DNA from: Mycoemilia scoparia
Lineage: Eukaryota; Kickxellomycota; Kickxellomycetes; Kickxellales; Kickxellaceae
Length of the DNA: 64,000 bases
Direction: 5' to 3'
NCBI GenBank assembly: GCA_027575805.1
Contig: JANBPU010000051.1
Coordinates: 1 to 64,000, forward strand
The position numbers and the translations under genes were made by a program. Each line of letters begins with the position of its first letter. Position 1 is the stretch's first letter. Shown in pieces: positions 10,070 to 22,175 of the stretch. The notes under the pieces were generated by a model. It did no database searches and was not told the origin of the DNA. It saw only the letters and a list, made by a program, of their open reading frames with translations.

Positions 10070-12538
10070 ATGGGGAAAGGGAACAAGAGCAAAAAGAAGA
10101 GGTATGTTGTCCATAACTTTAAATTAACACTGATGCTGGCTTGTATATAACTAGACATTTACATTTTGGCCTTTGAATTAGCAGTAATAAAAAGAGCAAG
10201 AGCACATCATCATCATCAAACACTCCTAAGGCGAGTGAACCATCACCAGCCGTATTAGCACCGCCATCACAGGAGCAGCAGCAGCAGCAACAACAACAAC
10301 AACAAAAGCAACCGCCAGTAGTCCCAGAGAAGGCTAATCCTACTGCCGACAAGGAGCAGGCACCAGGTGTTGAAAATGGACCTGGAGAAGCACCAAAGGA
10401 CGAAAAACCACTCCAGGACGATGGTGCCGTAGCAGAAAAAGTCATCGTTGAAAGCAACGCCGGTGTGCCAGAAAGCTTAGAAAATAAGCCGCCAGCAGAG
10501 CTTAATGGAACCACAGACAGTGCTCCAGCCCCACATGACGAAAAGCCCGAGGTACCAAATACTAGCGCTATATCTGATTCTCAAAAATACGAATTGTCCA
10601 AAATCATGGACGGACAAAATCTAGCAGTGGCCAGTGCTGAGGGTGAACAAATCAATGTTGATGTTGAGTTACAACAAAGCGCAGAGACCGATGATGCCCA
10701 GCATACTGGAATTATTAATAAAGAAAATGGGACTGCCCCTATGAGCCAAACATTAGATGAGAGTATCGTATATGATGACAAGCATAAGACTGGCCAATCA
10801 CAAGAACAAGCAGAGGATGCTGGAAATGGTGTCATTGACCCAAATACAGAGGAGTCAAAGGATGCCGATGATGTTTGTATTATTGAAAATGACAGCACCG
10901 ATACTAAAGCTGTCAAGGATGTTGCTGATGGTGTTCAAGAGTCGCCAGCAGAAAGCCAGGACCCAAAAAGCAACAAAGCTGAGCAATCTTCGCACGTAGA
11001 GCTTGAAGCTCCTGGCCAGAACACAAATGGGGCTACTGAGGAACCAGAGCTTGTCGTTGGAGAACAATCTAACCGACCTGGCAGCGTGGAAGAAGATGAG
11101 GGAGCTAAAGGTCAGTCTGTAAATCTCGAATCAGCCTCTACCCTTGCCCTGGAGGGAGGAGTCTCGGACCAACTGACAGACTCGCCCTTAGCAACTGCAG
11201 ATGACGACGAAGTTGTCCTGATTGCCGAGAAAGAAGAGTCAAATGGTGAGTTAAGAGCCTCTGATGTAATACCACAAAAGCACTGTTTGATGAAGAAAAA
11301 CTTACAAAATAAGAATATCCTATAGCTACGTCTGATGGCCATTCAGAAAAATACCAGATAGATGACCTCAATGAAACTGATAATTTGCCTACAAAGGAGG
11401 AGTCTGAGGCCGATGCAGCTGTGCTTCTGAGTGAAGAGACTGAGGGTGCTGCAGATCACGAGGTTGGACAAAAGTCGGAACCCACCAATGAAGGTAAGAT
11501 ACACTTTCTGGGACTTTTTTTAGTAATAAATACCTCCTTTTCTCTATTTTATTGTGAATCCAGGGGGAGCACTGCAAAGGCCCTGTGGGTGGTATGTACA
11601 TCATTTGGCCTGGCCCATTTTGGCCAGTTGTCTGAGAAAAACCCCTGACGTTCAAATCATGCAAGGCACCTGAAAGGCCTCGACCGAAAGAGCCAATTAC
11701 ATTTTCCATGACAAAATTCTGAATGAATGCAGTCATCGCCTTCATTTGCCATTTATGGCTATCTGAAAACCAGGCCATTCTCATATCTTTTATTTCTCTT
11801 TCTTTACCACCTCGCTTTCCTTATTCTTATGACTGTATTTTCTATACTCTGCTAAGACAGCCTAGTATACGAGCTTCCTGATTAATATTCACTGTTGTAC
11901 TATTAGAAATGAGCACACAAACATGGGCCGAAGTCGCCTCCAACCCCCCAGCAGACAAATCTGATGTAATACCAAACGAAGAGTTGGCAAGCTCTTTGGA
12001 CCGTCGCTACCCCAAGGTCATACCAGAAGACACGTCATCAGTCGTGCACAACGATCCAAATTCAAAAGTCACGCTTGTCAAATTAGAGGACGGGAATCGC
12101 GAATATGATCATGAGAAGGAGAAAGAGGAGGAGGAGGAGGAGGAAGAAGAAAGGGGACAGATTCAAGAAGAAAAGAAAGTCACAGCCGATAAGGCCACAA
12201 GGAAGGAAACTAAAGATAGGAAGAAGGGTAAATCTGTATCAGTGCCATCCTCATCGCTTGTATCGCTTCGCAGTATCGCCTTGGTCACCTCTATTATTAG
12301 CGGAAGCTTGTCAGCATACCTCTTCCGCTTACCAGGAAGCAACCGTGGCTATGCCCTTTATAGCGGTGTAGCATCAGGAGTTCTTGGTATTGGATTGTAA
12401 GTACATCTTTTTAATCTTTATCAAAACCACAAATCACAACTTATAATCCTGGAGTTCGCTGTTGCCATCAAGAAAACTAACCTTTGTTGCTTTAAACCAT
12501 CATTTAGTGCCATATCAACACTATTCAAGGGGCGTTAG
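10070..12538 (+). CDS. Acidic low-complexity protein with hydrophobic C-terminus (594 aa)
   Basis: Five exons: 10070-10101, 10182-11245, 11326-11493, 11907-12396 and 12508-12538; total 595 codons. The start MGKGNKSKKK is very basic, followed by a Ser/Gln-rich tract (CAG/CAA repeat at about 10262-10310). A long acidic, Glu/Asp/Asn-rich region is probably disordered. A KEEEEEEEERGQ-type charged run comes next. The C-terminal 50 residues hold two hydrophobic segments (SIALVTSIISGSLSAYLF and a Gly/Ala-rich GYALYSGVASGVLGIGF), ending in the basic LFKGR. This suggests a membrane-anchored protein facing the cytosol or nucleus. I do not recognise the family. The last donor overlaps a stop: unspliced RNA would end with TAA at 12398-12400, 11 codons short. 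The gene converges with the ISWI gene. Confidence 0.7.
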
Positions 12539-12837
12539 CATGATTTATTCCACCAAGCCATCGTTACAGTAATATTGAACCATCGATCACTCCATTATTG
12601 TTTTTGCAAAGTGTTTCCTAAAAAACTATTTTCTGAAGCATTGCTAATAAATTCACTATGACCTTATGCGTTTGAATCAAAATACATTTGTTATAAAAGC
12701 CCTAGGCGGAATAAAAAGTATATAAACACACAGATGCGTGTATAGAAATTTAAAGATAAGAATAGTTGTTTATATAAAATGAGAGAAATGAGTTGGCTTG
12801 GTACTTCAATGGAGCTAAGGTGGTAGCCCAACTATCC

Positions 12838-15800
12838 TCATTCGTCATTGCCACCAGTACCAACTATTTCTTTTTGAAGCAAACCGATCAAGGTCTGACA
12901 GCGACGCTGGATTTCCAGCGCATTCCTACTCTTGATGAACCAATCGAACCTGAAGAGGGGCGAATGCCGGAATTCAGTACGGATATTTTCGTAGATATCT
13001 TCAGATCCATACCCCAGACGCTCCAACTGAATAATCATGAAGCGGTCCTCATTTTCGGAATACATCTTGCCCTTGGCCGAACTTGCGCCGCCAGATGAAT
13101 ATGGTATGCGAAGATCCCGCATCGGGTCTGTGCAACCCTTGATCTTTTGGGTTAGAAGTTGCTGGGTCTCTTGCTGTTTGGATAGTCGTGCTTCGCCACG
13201 CTCTACTGCACTAATGAGCCTGTCTGCGTCCGCCAGCTCCTTATAGCGGCTCCAGAATACTTTGTGATACTCCTTTACTCTCTTGGGATCCTTTCCCTCG
13301 ACATCATGCATAATCTTGTTGATGTTGTTACGTCCATATCGCTCCAAAGCTTTGACAAAGTTTGTAAAGTCGCGTCTGTTCCAATCTTCAAACCCATCTT
13401 GTGAGAGCTTTTCCTTTTCAGCAATCTCCTCTTCTGTGAGTGGCTCAGCCTCATCGATCTTTCTCTGCTCTTCCTTTCGCTTGGCAATATCCTCTTCGGT
13501 CTCTTTATCACCTTTGGGTATCTTGTAGTCAATGGACTTGCGATATGCCAGAACCTCTTTATCAAGCAGTTCGCGGAGCCTTGGAGAGTAAAACTGGAAA
13601 TCGTGAGCCTGGATCTGCTTTGGTGGTTTGGGTGGTTTTTGAGCAACACTCTTGCTGGGTCCTTGGCGCAGAGCCTCGCGATAATAGTCATCAACAGCAT
13701 AGTTGACCTTGCGTTTGCGCTTATCTGGTTGCAACCAGTCCAAATTAATTACATTGGCGGGGCGCTTATTAGAGTAGTCCTCGCCTTCCCATGTTTGGGT
13801 ACTATGGCTCTCGGTGATAAACCTGTTCAAGTCATCTAGGCCCAAATCGGCATACTTTGACTGGAGCTCCGCAGTCTTGCTCTCGCCGCGACGCATAATG
13901 GCATCAAAGTCCAATGCATTGTCACCATCCTCGCCATTGTTATCACCATCTTTGTTGTTGAACAGTTCCTTGGCACCGAATTGCACCATGTTGAGGAGCT
14001 CTTCGCGGGTTGCGGCCTTTGGCTGCTGGGACAGACGACCTTGCTGGATTACAAGCTGATCAAGACGGAGCTTGTGCATAGCACGCTCAATAACTTTCTC
14101 TTCAATGGCATTCTCGGTGATGAATCTAAAGACATAGACCTGCTTAGTTTGGCCTATACGGTGAGCACGATCCATAGCTTGGAGATCTGCTTGTGGATTC
14201 CAGTCGCTGTCGTATAAAACAACAATATCGGCAGTTACCAAATTAATGCCAAGGCCACCAGCACGAGTAGTTAATAGGAAAATGAACTTGTCGCTTCCTG
14301 GGCGGTTATAGTCATCGATGGCATTAACACGATCCTCGTGCTCAGTGCTACCGTCAATTCTGCAGTACTTGTATCCACGGAACATAAGGTAGTCTTCCAA
14401 AATATCAAGCATACGACTCATCTGACTGAAAATGAGAACTCTAGATCCCTTTTCCTGCATCTTTTTGAGCAGTTTGTCCAAAAGCTTCATTTTTCCAGCG
14501 TTAAACACAAGATGCTCGTCTGTGGTATATGGTGGACCAGGCTCAGCACCATCAAACAGATACGGATGGTTGCAGCACTTTCGCAACTGCATAGCCACGT
14601 TCTGCAAACGATTCTTAGCCTCTCGCTTCCCAGTTGCACCGTTTATTGCCATGATATCCTTTTCGATGATTCGGCGGTACCACTGTCTTTGCATATCTGT
14701 GAGTCCAGTATAAAGGTTTATTTCTTTCTTCGGTAGCAAACTGTGCTCTACATCGCGCTTAACACGTCGGAGCAAGAATGGTTGCAAAACCTTATGTAGC
14801 TGCTGAACCATTAGTTCTTGATCTTGGTCTTTACTCTCGTTGTTTTGGAACCAAGCATCAAACAGATTTGCCGACCCAAATACATCTGGAAGCAAAAAGT
14901 TTAGCAATGCCCACAGCTCGTGGAGATTGTTTTGAAGAGGCGTACCAGTGATTAGAAGGCGTCTTTGCGAAGGGATGACTCTCATAATCCTAGATAGGCT
15001 GGAGTTTTCATTCTTTATGCGGTGGGCTTCGTCAATGACAATATAGTTCCAGCCTATCTTCTTTAAGTATGCCTTGCAAATCAGGCACATCTCGTATGTT
15101 GTGATACAACAGTTGTACTCGTTTGGTCTCAGCTGGGTCTTTATTATTTCTTCTCTTTTTTCGCTATTTCCATGGAGTAAGACCACATTGAGATCGGGAA
15201 CCCACCTGTTGAACTCGCTCTTCCAGTTGTGGAGGGTAGATTTTGGTACAACAACCAAGTGGGGTCCTTGCTCATTTCGATAGTGTTTTAGAAAACCTAT
15301 AAATGATATAACTTGCAAGGTCTTTCCTAGACCCATTTCGTCGGCAAGGATTCCATTGATTCCGTTCTCATAAAGCGATATCATCCAATTTAGACCCCTT
15401 AGCTGGTAGTCACGCATCGTTCCTCCCTTCACATATGTTGGCGACTCAGTAAACACCCTCTTCTCCTCCAAAAGCTCGTCCTCATTGTTTTGTAACATCT
15501 CAGCATCCTCTTCTTTTTCTGTTTTGCGGTGACGACGTGATGCTCTACATAGCCAAATAAATGTTTTACAGGAACCCATGTTTAATATTATATCTTTACA
15601 TCATATTTGGCGATATTCCACCTGGGATCAAAAGATGTATGGCGGACAGAACCAGCGGGCCCTCTGGTTTTGGCTCAATTACAGCTTATTTGTTATGCAA
15701 TTCCTGGGAACCCAACGCTTTTGTCTAAGGTCTTGTGAAATCTGTTCGTATAAACAAATTTGACATAGACATGTTTAAATCCAAAAATAAAGCTCTTAAT

Positions 15801-16133
15801 CACTTACCCATTGCCTTTCGACTTTTCTTGCTCTCTCCTCAGATGGTTGGCAATCTCGCGTTTAAGGTTATCATCCTTGATATAGTCCTGAATAAAATGG
15901 CTAAACACGTCGCTTTGGCTCAAAAGAAAGGCAAAGCGCTTTACCTGATTAGGGTCCAGCGGGGCCTTGCAAGTTGATAGGGCAGAGCTCGATTCACTAC
16001 TTTCTTCATCAGATGGCAGTTCTGATGGCAACTCTGATGGCGCGACAGTGTCTGTGCCGTTGTTTTGTACGCTTCCGTTATTACTTTCGTGCTCGGCCCT
16101 GAAGCCAACGTCTCCATGGTCCTCTAAATCCAT
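12838..16133 (-). CDS. ISWI-family chromatin-remodelling ATPase
   Basis: Two exons, 15808-16133 and 12838-15544, with a 263-base GT-AG intron; 1010 aa. The N-terminal 110 residues are acidic, then a KTEKEEDAEML segment (the AutoN-like region of ISWI) leads into the SNF2 ATPase. Walker A is DEMGLGKT (about residue 180), motif II is VIDEAHRIKNE (about 280), and the C-lobe includes ILIFSQM-like, DWNPQADLQAMDRAHRIGQ (about 560) motifs. HAND (YYREALRQGPSK...YSPRLRELLDKE), SANT (FEDWNRRDFTNFVKALERYG) and SLIDE domains follow in canonical order, ending LQKEIVGTGGNDE. Length and order match yeast Isw1/Isw2 and animal SNF2H. The enzyme slides and spaces nucleosomes in the nucleus; it cannot be assigned to ISW1 versus ISW2 from sequence alone. 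Confidence 0.96.
15640..15740. repeat. Dispersed repeat copy inside the ISWI intron
   Basis: About 100 bases here resemble 50050-50150: both contain GGGCCCTC, then a GGC(T/C)CAAT(T/A)A phrase, then TATGCAATTCCTGGG, then CC...TTTTGxxTAAGGxxTTxTGAAxTCTG. The copies are diverged but colinear. One lies in the intron of the ISWI gene and the other between RTT109 and an unidentified gene. No frame or terminal repeats were recognised. Confidence 0.6.
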
Positions 16134-17545
16134 TATTATAGGGTTTGACTTGATAGCATATATTGGATGGCTACAAAGTCCTGTTTTTGTTTATTTATTT
16201 ATTTTTGGTCGTCCTTTTTAATAAAAAAAATATAGGACGATTTAGAGTTGGAGGTCTGACTGTTTTGAGACTATAAATAACAAAAGTGTAGGTGTGAAAA
16301 ATAGCAATAAGGAAAAGTGCCTTTTCACGTCCTTTTGGGTACAAGGACCAATGTTTAAACAAAAAACAATCGTGATCAAAATACGAAAATTGCTTTGGCT
16401 CAAAATAAACAACAGATTAAATCAGCTTTCACGCTAATGTTGATCAAAATGCAACCTTTCATTGAGGTGCCAACCCAAATGTTAGACAAATGGAATGCAA
16501 CTTTGGCAAGGAGTCATGCAACGCTACTAAAATGGGGTCTTTAGATTGGCGTTTGAATCTCACACTGTATCAGGCCACAACTTCATCAAAAGAAATTTTA
16601 CAGAGAACCGAAAATCCGTGTTATGTCTATTGTAGTATACAACTTTAAGCAAAACTTTTCCAATGATTATAATTTTGGCTATATATTTTGACCATCATTT
16701 TATATTGTAAGAAAAACAAATGGGTTAATAATTTCAGAGTAAAATTTTAATCGCAAACAGCATTTGTTTTGATAAATTTGGGTTTATGAGCCGCAAGACT
16801 TAGGTCACATTTTAACTATCGCTGATGTTCACCAAAAACGCAGCCACGCTCATAGATGTAAAAGCAGAGAGGGTAACAGAAATAATACGGCCTTTGTTCA
16901 AACTTCAATCAAAATACACATGTCATTTAATTCCCTCAGACAGAAACTTCGACCAAATGTCGGTCCTTTGTCCAAAATAAAACCAACAATATTTAGATTC
17001 GAATTTAAAAATGGCAAAGCCCAGAGTAAAAGACAAAGCTACGACATAGTATATGCCTTCAATGCTCTGAGCCAAATTCAGAATTCACAATGAATAATCT
17101 CCCATTGTATGATAGAGTTAGTTCGGAACCGACTTCTCAATCTTCTTTTTATGATCTGCCAATCAAATGCTTTGGACCTGCTATGAGCAATAGACAGTAG
17201 ACACTTTTTTGGTCTTCCACACTTTATAGCATGTCTTGGATATCTCAAATTTAAAAACTATTTATCCAAGCTGTATGTGTGCCCAAATGCCTCCACAAAG
17301 CTTGGCCATTTATGCGATAGACCGTACAGACTCCTAACCAACAAAAAATTATGCTTTTTGTCTGCATAGGAGAAATCAACCACTAATCCTAGATGCTTTA
17401 ATTAGTTGATTTCCATTCATGCAATGTCATCCCTAAGGCAAAAACTGTGAATGGGTGTTAAGCAGCCGCAACAACTCAGCAAAGCGAGCCAAAGTATACC
17501 TTTTGCTTACATTAAGAACCATTATAATTTTGCGTGTCAAGATTC
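16134..17545. other. Divergent intergenic region, 1.4 kb
   Basis: The DNA separates the divergent ISWI (-) and inositol phosphatase (+) starts. It is A+T-rich with CAAAA-rich tracts and no coding frame above background, and none of the repeat families seen elsewhere. It presumably carries both promoters and 5' leaders. Confidence 0.5.
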
Positions 17546-20500
17546 ATGACACCCGGCGATGCGAACTCTGAGCAATCCTCACAAGGAAATGAGGAAGAAA
17601 CACGCCCAACAACCCTAGCCGAACGCATTGCAGCACTCGGTCTGCAAAATCAGGCCAAGGGCTCAAAAAAGAATTCGGTGCCAGGGAATTCCAGCGATGG
17701 CAAGACAGCGAGCAGAATCAGGGAAAGCTCCCCAGAAGTGCAAAAGGAGTACCAGCCAGAGAAGCCGCCAAAACCTATTCAGAGAAGCATACCGCAAGTT
17801 AATAAACAGCAAGAACCGGAATCTAATAGTGAGGACCCGTTTTCTGATATGTCATCTCCACAACCATCATCTCTGGCTCAATATTCATTTATACCAAGAG
17901 CATCAGCGGCTCCAGCCCTGCCCCCTAAGCCAGCATTGATCAAGGCCAAGGCAGATTCGGCACCAGCACCACAACCCCGGCCATCTAATCCTCAAGGCCA
18001 AGATAACCCATTTTCTCACCCTAACGATACACCGCCTAAGCCCAAAGTGCAAGCACAACTCGCTAAACCATCAATGCCAGCGCCACACACCAGCAGCCCT
18101 AATGATCCTCCTCCCATTGCTCCCCGGAAGCCGTCAAAGCCTCAGTTTGCCAAGTCTACACTCCCACCTGCTCCACCACCACCACCAAAACCTGCAGCCG
18201 AAAGGCCAGACTTGACCAACAAGCCACGGCTTGAAGCCAGCATTGATACATCTCCAAACCCAAGCCAGACATCAGAGGAAAGATTTACACATTCTAGAAA
18301 GCCAAGCTTTAAGGCCTCGAAAAGAGACCCAATTCACTTTGACTATCGGTTTGCAAACCGGAGGCCACCAAGCCTGGGACCTTCGCCAATATTCAATACA
18401 AAGCCGCCAGCTCCTGGGCCATCAACAAACCCAAATCTTCAGGCATCACGACTTGCGGTTGCCCTAGGCGGGCCACACATTTCTTTTGCATACCATTCAC
18501 AGCTGAGGTGCTGCACGGTCGATGGTGGCGACATGACCTCGCTTCAACGCACCAGTGGCGCAGAGGAAAGATTTACAGCAATTGCCCCTGTTCCTGAAGT
18601 ATACGATCCAAGTGAGCACGGAAAATATATTTGTGTTGGTACTAATACTGGCCGCCTAGTAGTGATGGATGCATCGTCATCTTCTCTAAAACATACTGAA
18701 CTCCAACCAGAGACGCATGTGCCAATATTCCGCATTATAGCTGTTGGCTATGATGAAGTTTGGGTGATTGACGAGGGTTTTGGGGTGATGGTATGGTCTA
18801 TTACCAAACATCCTATATCCAACACGCCGTCATACGTCTCTCTATCGGGACCCGTGGATCCAAACCCAAAATCAGCATACAAAATAGTCCCGGCTTGCAT
18901 AAAGGCCTTTTCGCTTGCTAGCGACATGCTGCCCATGTACCGAGTGGATACCAACAACACATTCTTCTATGTTACTCGGGGCCACTACATGTGGGTTGCC
19001 TTTGACAAATCCCTTTTAATATACGACACTAACCTTTTCCCTCGGTCCCAGTCTGGGAATTCTGATGCATCATCGCCGCACTCTGCTGGCTCTGCTGTTG
19101 TGGCGCACCACCATCTGGATTACTACGAGGGAAGAATTAGGTCCATTGCCTCCAACGCAAGCTTTGTTTCGACGGGCACGACGCCGAGTCGTGCGATAGT
19201 GTTCACTGGATTGGATAGAGGAAAGATAATGACATGGAGCGTGGATGGGCGAAGAAGAGGGAGGCTGCTGGATCTTGGCGCTGTTTATTGCGAGACTGCA
19301 GTGACAGCCCTGGCCTGTTCGTCCGAAAGGATACTATGGGTAGGGCTAGACACAGGGTGCGTTCTGGTTGTTGATGTTGGAGACATATGCGATCCATACA
19401 CCTCACAGTGTACAGTCTTGAAGGAGTGGACCTCGATCAGGAACCCAGTTACATCGATAATAGTCGACGAATTCACATTGCTTTCGGAAAAACCAAAGCT
19501 CCAGGTCTGTAGTGTTCATCAGAACGGGTCCATCTTCTTTTGGGATGGATTGCTAACCGGCGATCATTATTACAACACAATGCGATCCCGGGTTAACGAA
19601 TACTGCACATTTGGCCAGCTGAAAGTGCTGGTGTGCTCATGGAACATCGATGCCCTGAAGCCGACCAATTTGTCGGAGTCAACAAAGGAAAAGAACCGAA
19701 AGCACCTGCGGAATTGGTTCATGGCTCTTGGTGAGAATGAAAAACCAGACATACTGGTTGTTGGGTTCCAAGAAGTAGTTGATCTCGAATCAAAGAAAAT
19801 GACCATGAAATCTCTTTGGAAATCCACCACTTCGAAAAAGAATTCAAACCATTCCCAGAACATATCAAGACGCTACCAGCTTTGGCAAGATGCGCTCTGC
19901 CACACCCTGCGCAGTACATTTCCTGATGAGTCATATGTTTTGCTAGCTTGCCACAACCTTGTTGGCCTGTTCTCTTGCATCTTTGTCCGGAGCCAACACA
20001 AAAAAGAGGTCCACAATGTGTCTGTCTCCCAGGTCAAAACTGGAATGGGAGGCCTTCATGGAAATAAGGGTGGAATTGGCGTGCGCTTTACTCTATACGA
20101 TACATCTTTCTGCTTTGTGGTCAGCCATTTAGCAGCAGGCGAATCCAACTCCAACATACAGGCCAGAGACAAGCATTGTGCAACTATAATAAGGAAGATA
20201 CAGTTCAAGAGCTTTTCACCAGAATATCAAGCCATCACCCCAGGAAGAGATGCACATGGAGGAGGCCCTACGCCCGTTTCACATAGATCGACGTCCGGCC
20301 TAAATCCCACTGCCCAGCATGGCTCGTCAGGAGCAGGACATAATAAGGGGGGTCCTACCATTAACCCTGCTTTGGCAGACCTTAGCAATGTTTCCCTGGA
20401 CGCATTTGTGGATGGAGGCGATGGCCGAAGCTATCTCGACCACGCAGTGTGTTTCTTCTTTGGTGACCTAAACTATCGACTTGGAGCCAATCGTCAACAG

Positions 20501-21277
20501 GCAGAAAAGATGATTGAAGCAAACAACATTGCGGCGATGCTGGAGGAAGATCAGCTAATAAAGAGGCTGGTCCAGCACGCGGCCAGCACAACTGGCCTTC
20601 CAGCGTTTGGTATAGCCACGGAATCGGATAACACTCCAGGAGATGACCAGGTGATCACATTTGAGGACATTGAAGAGGAGGACTCGCAATTCCCACTTAC
20701 AACATTCAATGAGTCAGCAATTGAGTTCATGCCAACATACAAGTATGATCCGGGAACAGATACATATGATACAAGCGAAAAGCAGCGAGTCCCTGCGTGG
20801 TGTGACCGTGTATTATACCGGGGAGGCAACAGTTCATTCCGAGCATCTCCGCTACCAGCGCCACAAAAACAGGATGAAAGGAACAATGGCAACATAACAT
20901 TGTTTTCGGATCCACGAGAAGCTTCAGCAGATAGTCAAGGGCAGCTGCAGCCTTTGCACTACCGGCGGTATGAGTGTGATCTCAGCGACCATCGGCCAAT
21001 AAGTGCGGGATTCACGGTGGTTGTCAAGTCTATTTCTAGAACAGAAAGAGAGGCAGTGGCTAGGCAAATCAGTCAGACTTGGAACAACCACTTGTCATCA
21101 AAAATAGTCAGCAGAGCAAAGATTTGTTGGCTTCGTAGATTTGGATTGAATTCAGAGGAAGCAACCAACTACCTTGTTCAGGCAGGCGGCGATGTGATCC
21201 AAGCCATTTCGTACCACTTCAGCCAACAAACCAAACGCCAAAACAACAGTGGTGGTGGGAATGCTACACAAGGCTGA
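17546..21277 (+). CDS. Inositol polyphosphate 5-phosphatase with N-terminal propeller and C-terminal UBA-like segment
   Basis: Single exon of 1243 codons from the first ATG (MTPGDANSEQ). The N-terminal 290 residues are Pro/Ser-rich and disordered, with PxxP runs that could bind SH3 domains. Residues about 295-685 show repeated WD40-like strands (KYICVGTNTGRLVVMD, RAIVFTGLDRGKIMTWSVDG, LWVGLDTGCVLVVDVG). The catalytic domain (about 690-1155) carries the 5-phosphatase signatures: CSWNIDALKP, VGFQEVVDLESK, HGNKGGIGVRF, SHLAAGESN, FFFGDLNYRLG, VPAWCDRVLYRG and SDHRPISAGF. The last 50 residues (LRRFGLNSEEATNYLVQAGG) resemble a UBA fold. A propeller plus 5-phosphatase is known in fungal and plant type II enzymes that hydrolyse the 5-phosphate of phosphoinositides in membrane traffic. 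No transmembrane segment or Sac1 domain is present, so it is not a synaptojanin. Confidence 0.92.
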   Translation: MTPGDANSEQSSQGNEEETRPTTLAERIAALGLQNQAKGSKKNSVPGNSSDGKTASRIRESSPEVQKEYQPEKPPKPIQRSIPQVNKQQEPESNSEDPFSDMSSPQPSSLAQYSFIPRASAAPALPPKPALIKAKADSAPAPQPRPSNPQGQDNPFSHPNDTPPKPKVQAQLAKPSMPAPHTSSPNDPPPIAPRKPSKPQFAKSTLPPAPPPPPKPAAERPDLTNKPRLEASIDTSPNPSQTSEERFTHSRKPSFKASKRDPIHFDYRFANRRPPSLGPSPIFNTKPPAPGPSTNPNLQASRLAVALGGPHISFAYHSQLRCCTVDGGDMTSLQRTSGAEERFTAIAPVPEVYDPSEHGKYICVGTNTGRLVVMDASSSSLKHTELQPETHVPIFRIIAVGYDEVWVIDEGFGVMVWSITKHPISNTPSYVSLSGPVDPNPKSAYKIVPACIKAFSLASDMLPMYRVDTNNTFFYVTRGHYMWVAFDKSLLIYDTNLFPRSQSGNSDASSPHSAGSAVVAHHHLDYYEGRIRSIASNASFVSTGTTPSRAIVFTGLDRGKIMTWSVDGRRRGRLLDLGAVYCETAVTALACSSERILWVGLDTGCVLVVDVGDICDPYTSQCTVLKEWTSIRNPVTSIIVDEFTLLSEKPKLQVCSVHQNGSIFFWDGLLTGDHYYNTMRSRVNEYCTFGQLKVLVCSWNIDALKPTNLSESTKEKNRKHLRNWFMALGENEKPDILVVGFQEVVDLESKKMTMKSLWKSTTSKKNSNHSQNISRRYQLWQDALCHTLRSTFPDESYVLLACHNLVGLFSCIFVRSQHKKEVHNVSVSQVKTGMGGLHGNKGGIGVRFTLYDTSFCFVVSHLAAGESNSNIQARDKHCATIIRKIQFKSFSPEYQAITPGRDAHGGGPTPVSHRSTSGLNPTAQHGSSGAGHNKGGPTINPALADLSNVSLDAFVDGGDGRSYLDHAVCFFFGDLNYRLGANRQQAEKMIEANNIAAMLEEDQLIKRLVQHAASTTGLPAFGIATESDNTPGDDQVITFEDIEEEDSQFPLTTFNESAIEFMPTYKYDPGTDTYDTSEKQRVPAWCDRVLYRGGNSSFRASPLPAPQKQDERNNGNITLFSDPREASADSQGQLQPLHYRRYECDLSDHRPISAGFTVVVKSISRTEREAVARQISQTWNNHLSSKIVSRAKICWLRRFGLNSEEATNYLVQAGGDVIQAISYHFSQQTKRQNNSGGGNATQG

Positions 21278-22175
21278 TTAACACATCCTAACCTACGGAC
21301 CCCCCAAGATTATTTGCATTTAGAGATGTTTTTCATTATATATTAAAAAACAGCGAGCTGTACTAATAGTAAAACATTGTGGGCTAAAATGACGCCATCA
21401 CAAGGCGTATATTATCTCGTCAATTTTCATCATTATCATTATTATTAATAATATTATTAATATACTTTGAGTTAGAGTCTCAGATCAGCCAGCAGAATAG
21501 GCCATATTTGAGTTAGACAAGCAGGTATATTGTCAAATTATAAGTAACGATTAAATATGTGTGGACGTATTTGAGAGAAAGTAGGGTGTAAAGATAGAAA
21601 GAGAATAAGCAATACAAAGCAGAGACATTGTTAAAGCAGTCTTAAAGAATACAGAGAATACAAATGTATTAGAGGAGTACGCTGAAAGTGTATGAAATGA
21701 ATGGTGGGAGCATGCAGAAAAGCAATAAAATAACAAAAGCCTCATTCCTCTCCCGACAATGCGCCATTATCGATTTGCACAAAAATTGATGTATTGTGGG
21801 CGCTGGCGTGCCATTTATCCATCCATCCACCCATCCATCCATCAGGAGAGTAGAACAAAATGCAGAAAAGGTAAGATTACATACACCATGGTTAAAGCAG
21901 TGGCAGTGGGGGAGAGGTGAGATTTGAGTTGCTGACAGTTGTTGGGATGGACGAGTGTAAAGAATGGCCTAGAGAATGGGTATGTGTTAAATCCTTGTGT
22001 TCAGCTACAAAAACACTGACAGGGTTAGAAGAAGAGCAAAAGAAAGATACTTTTTGATACCACACATGCAAGTTGGCAGAAAGCGATGCTGGTAATGCTG
22101 GTTTTCACACGCCGCTTCTTTTAAAAGGAAACATTGCGTGGCAAGACTATTTCTGCTGCTGCTGCTGCTGCCCTT
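21278..22175. other. Convergent 3' region
   Basis: The 3' flanks of two converging genes. It holds an ATT microsatellite at about 21425-21465 and a CATC/CCAT tract at about 21815-21845. No coding sequence recognised. Confidence 0.5.
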
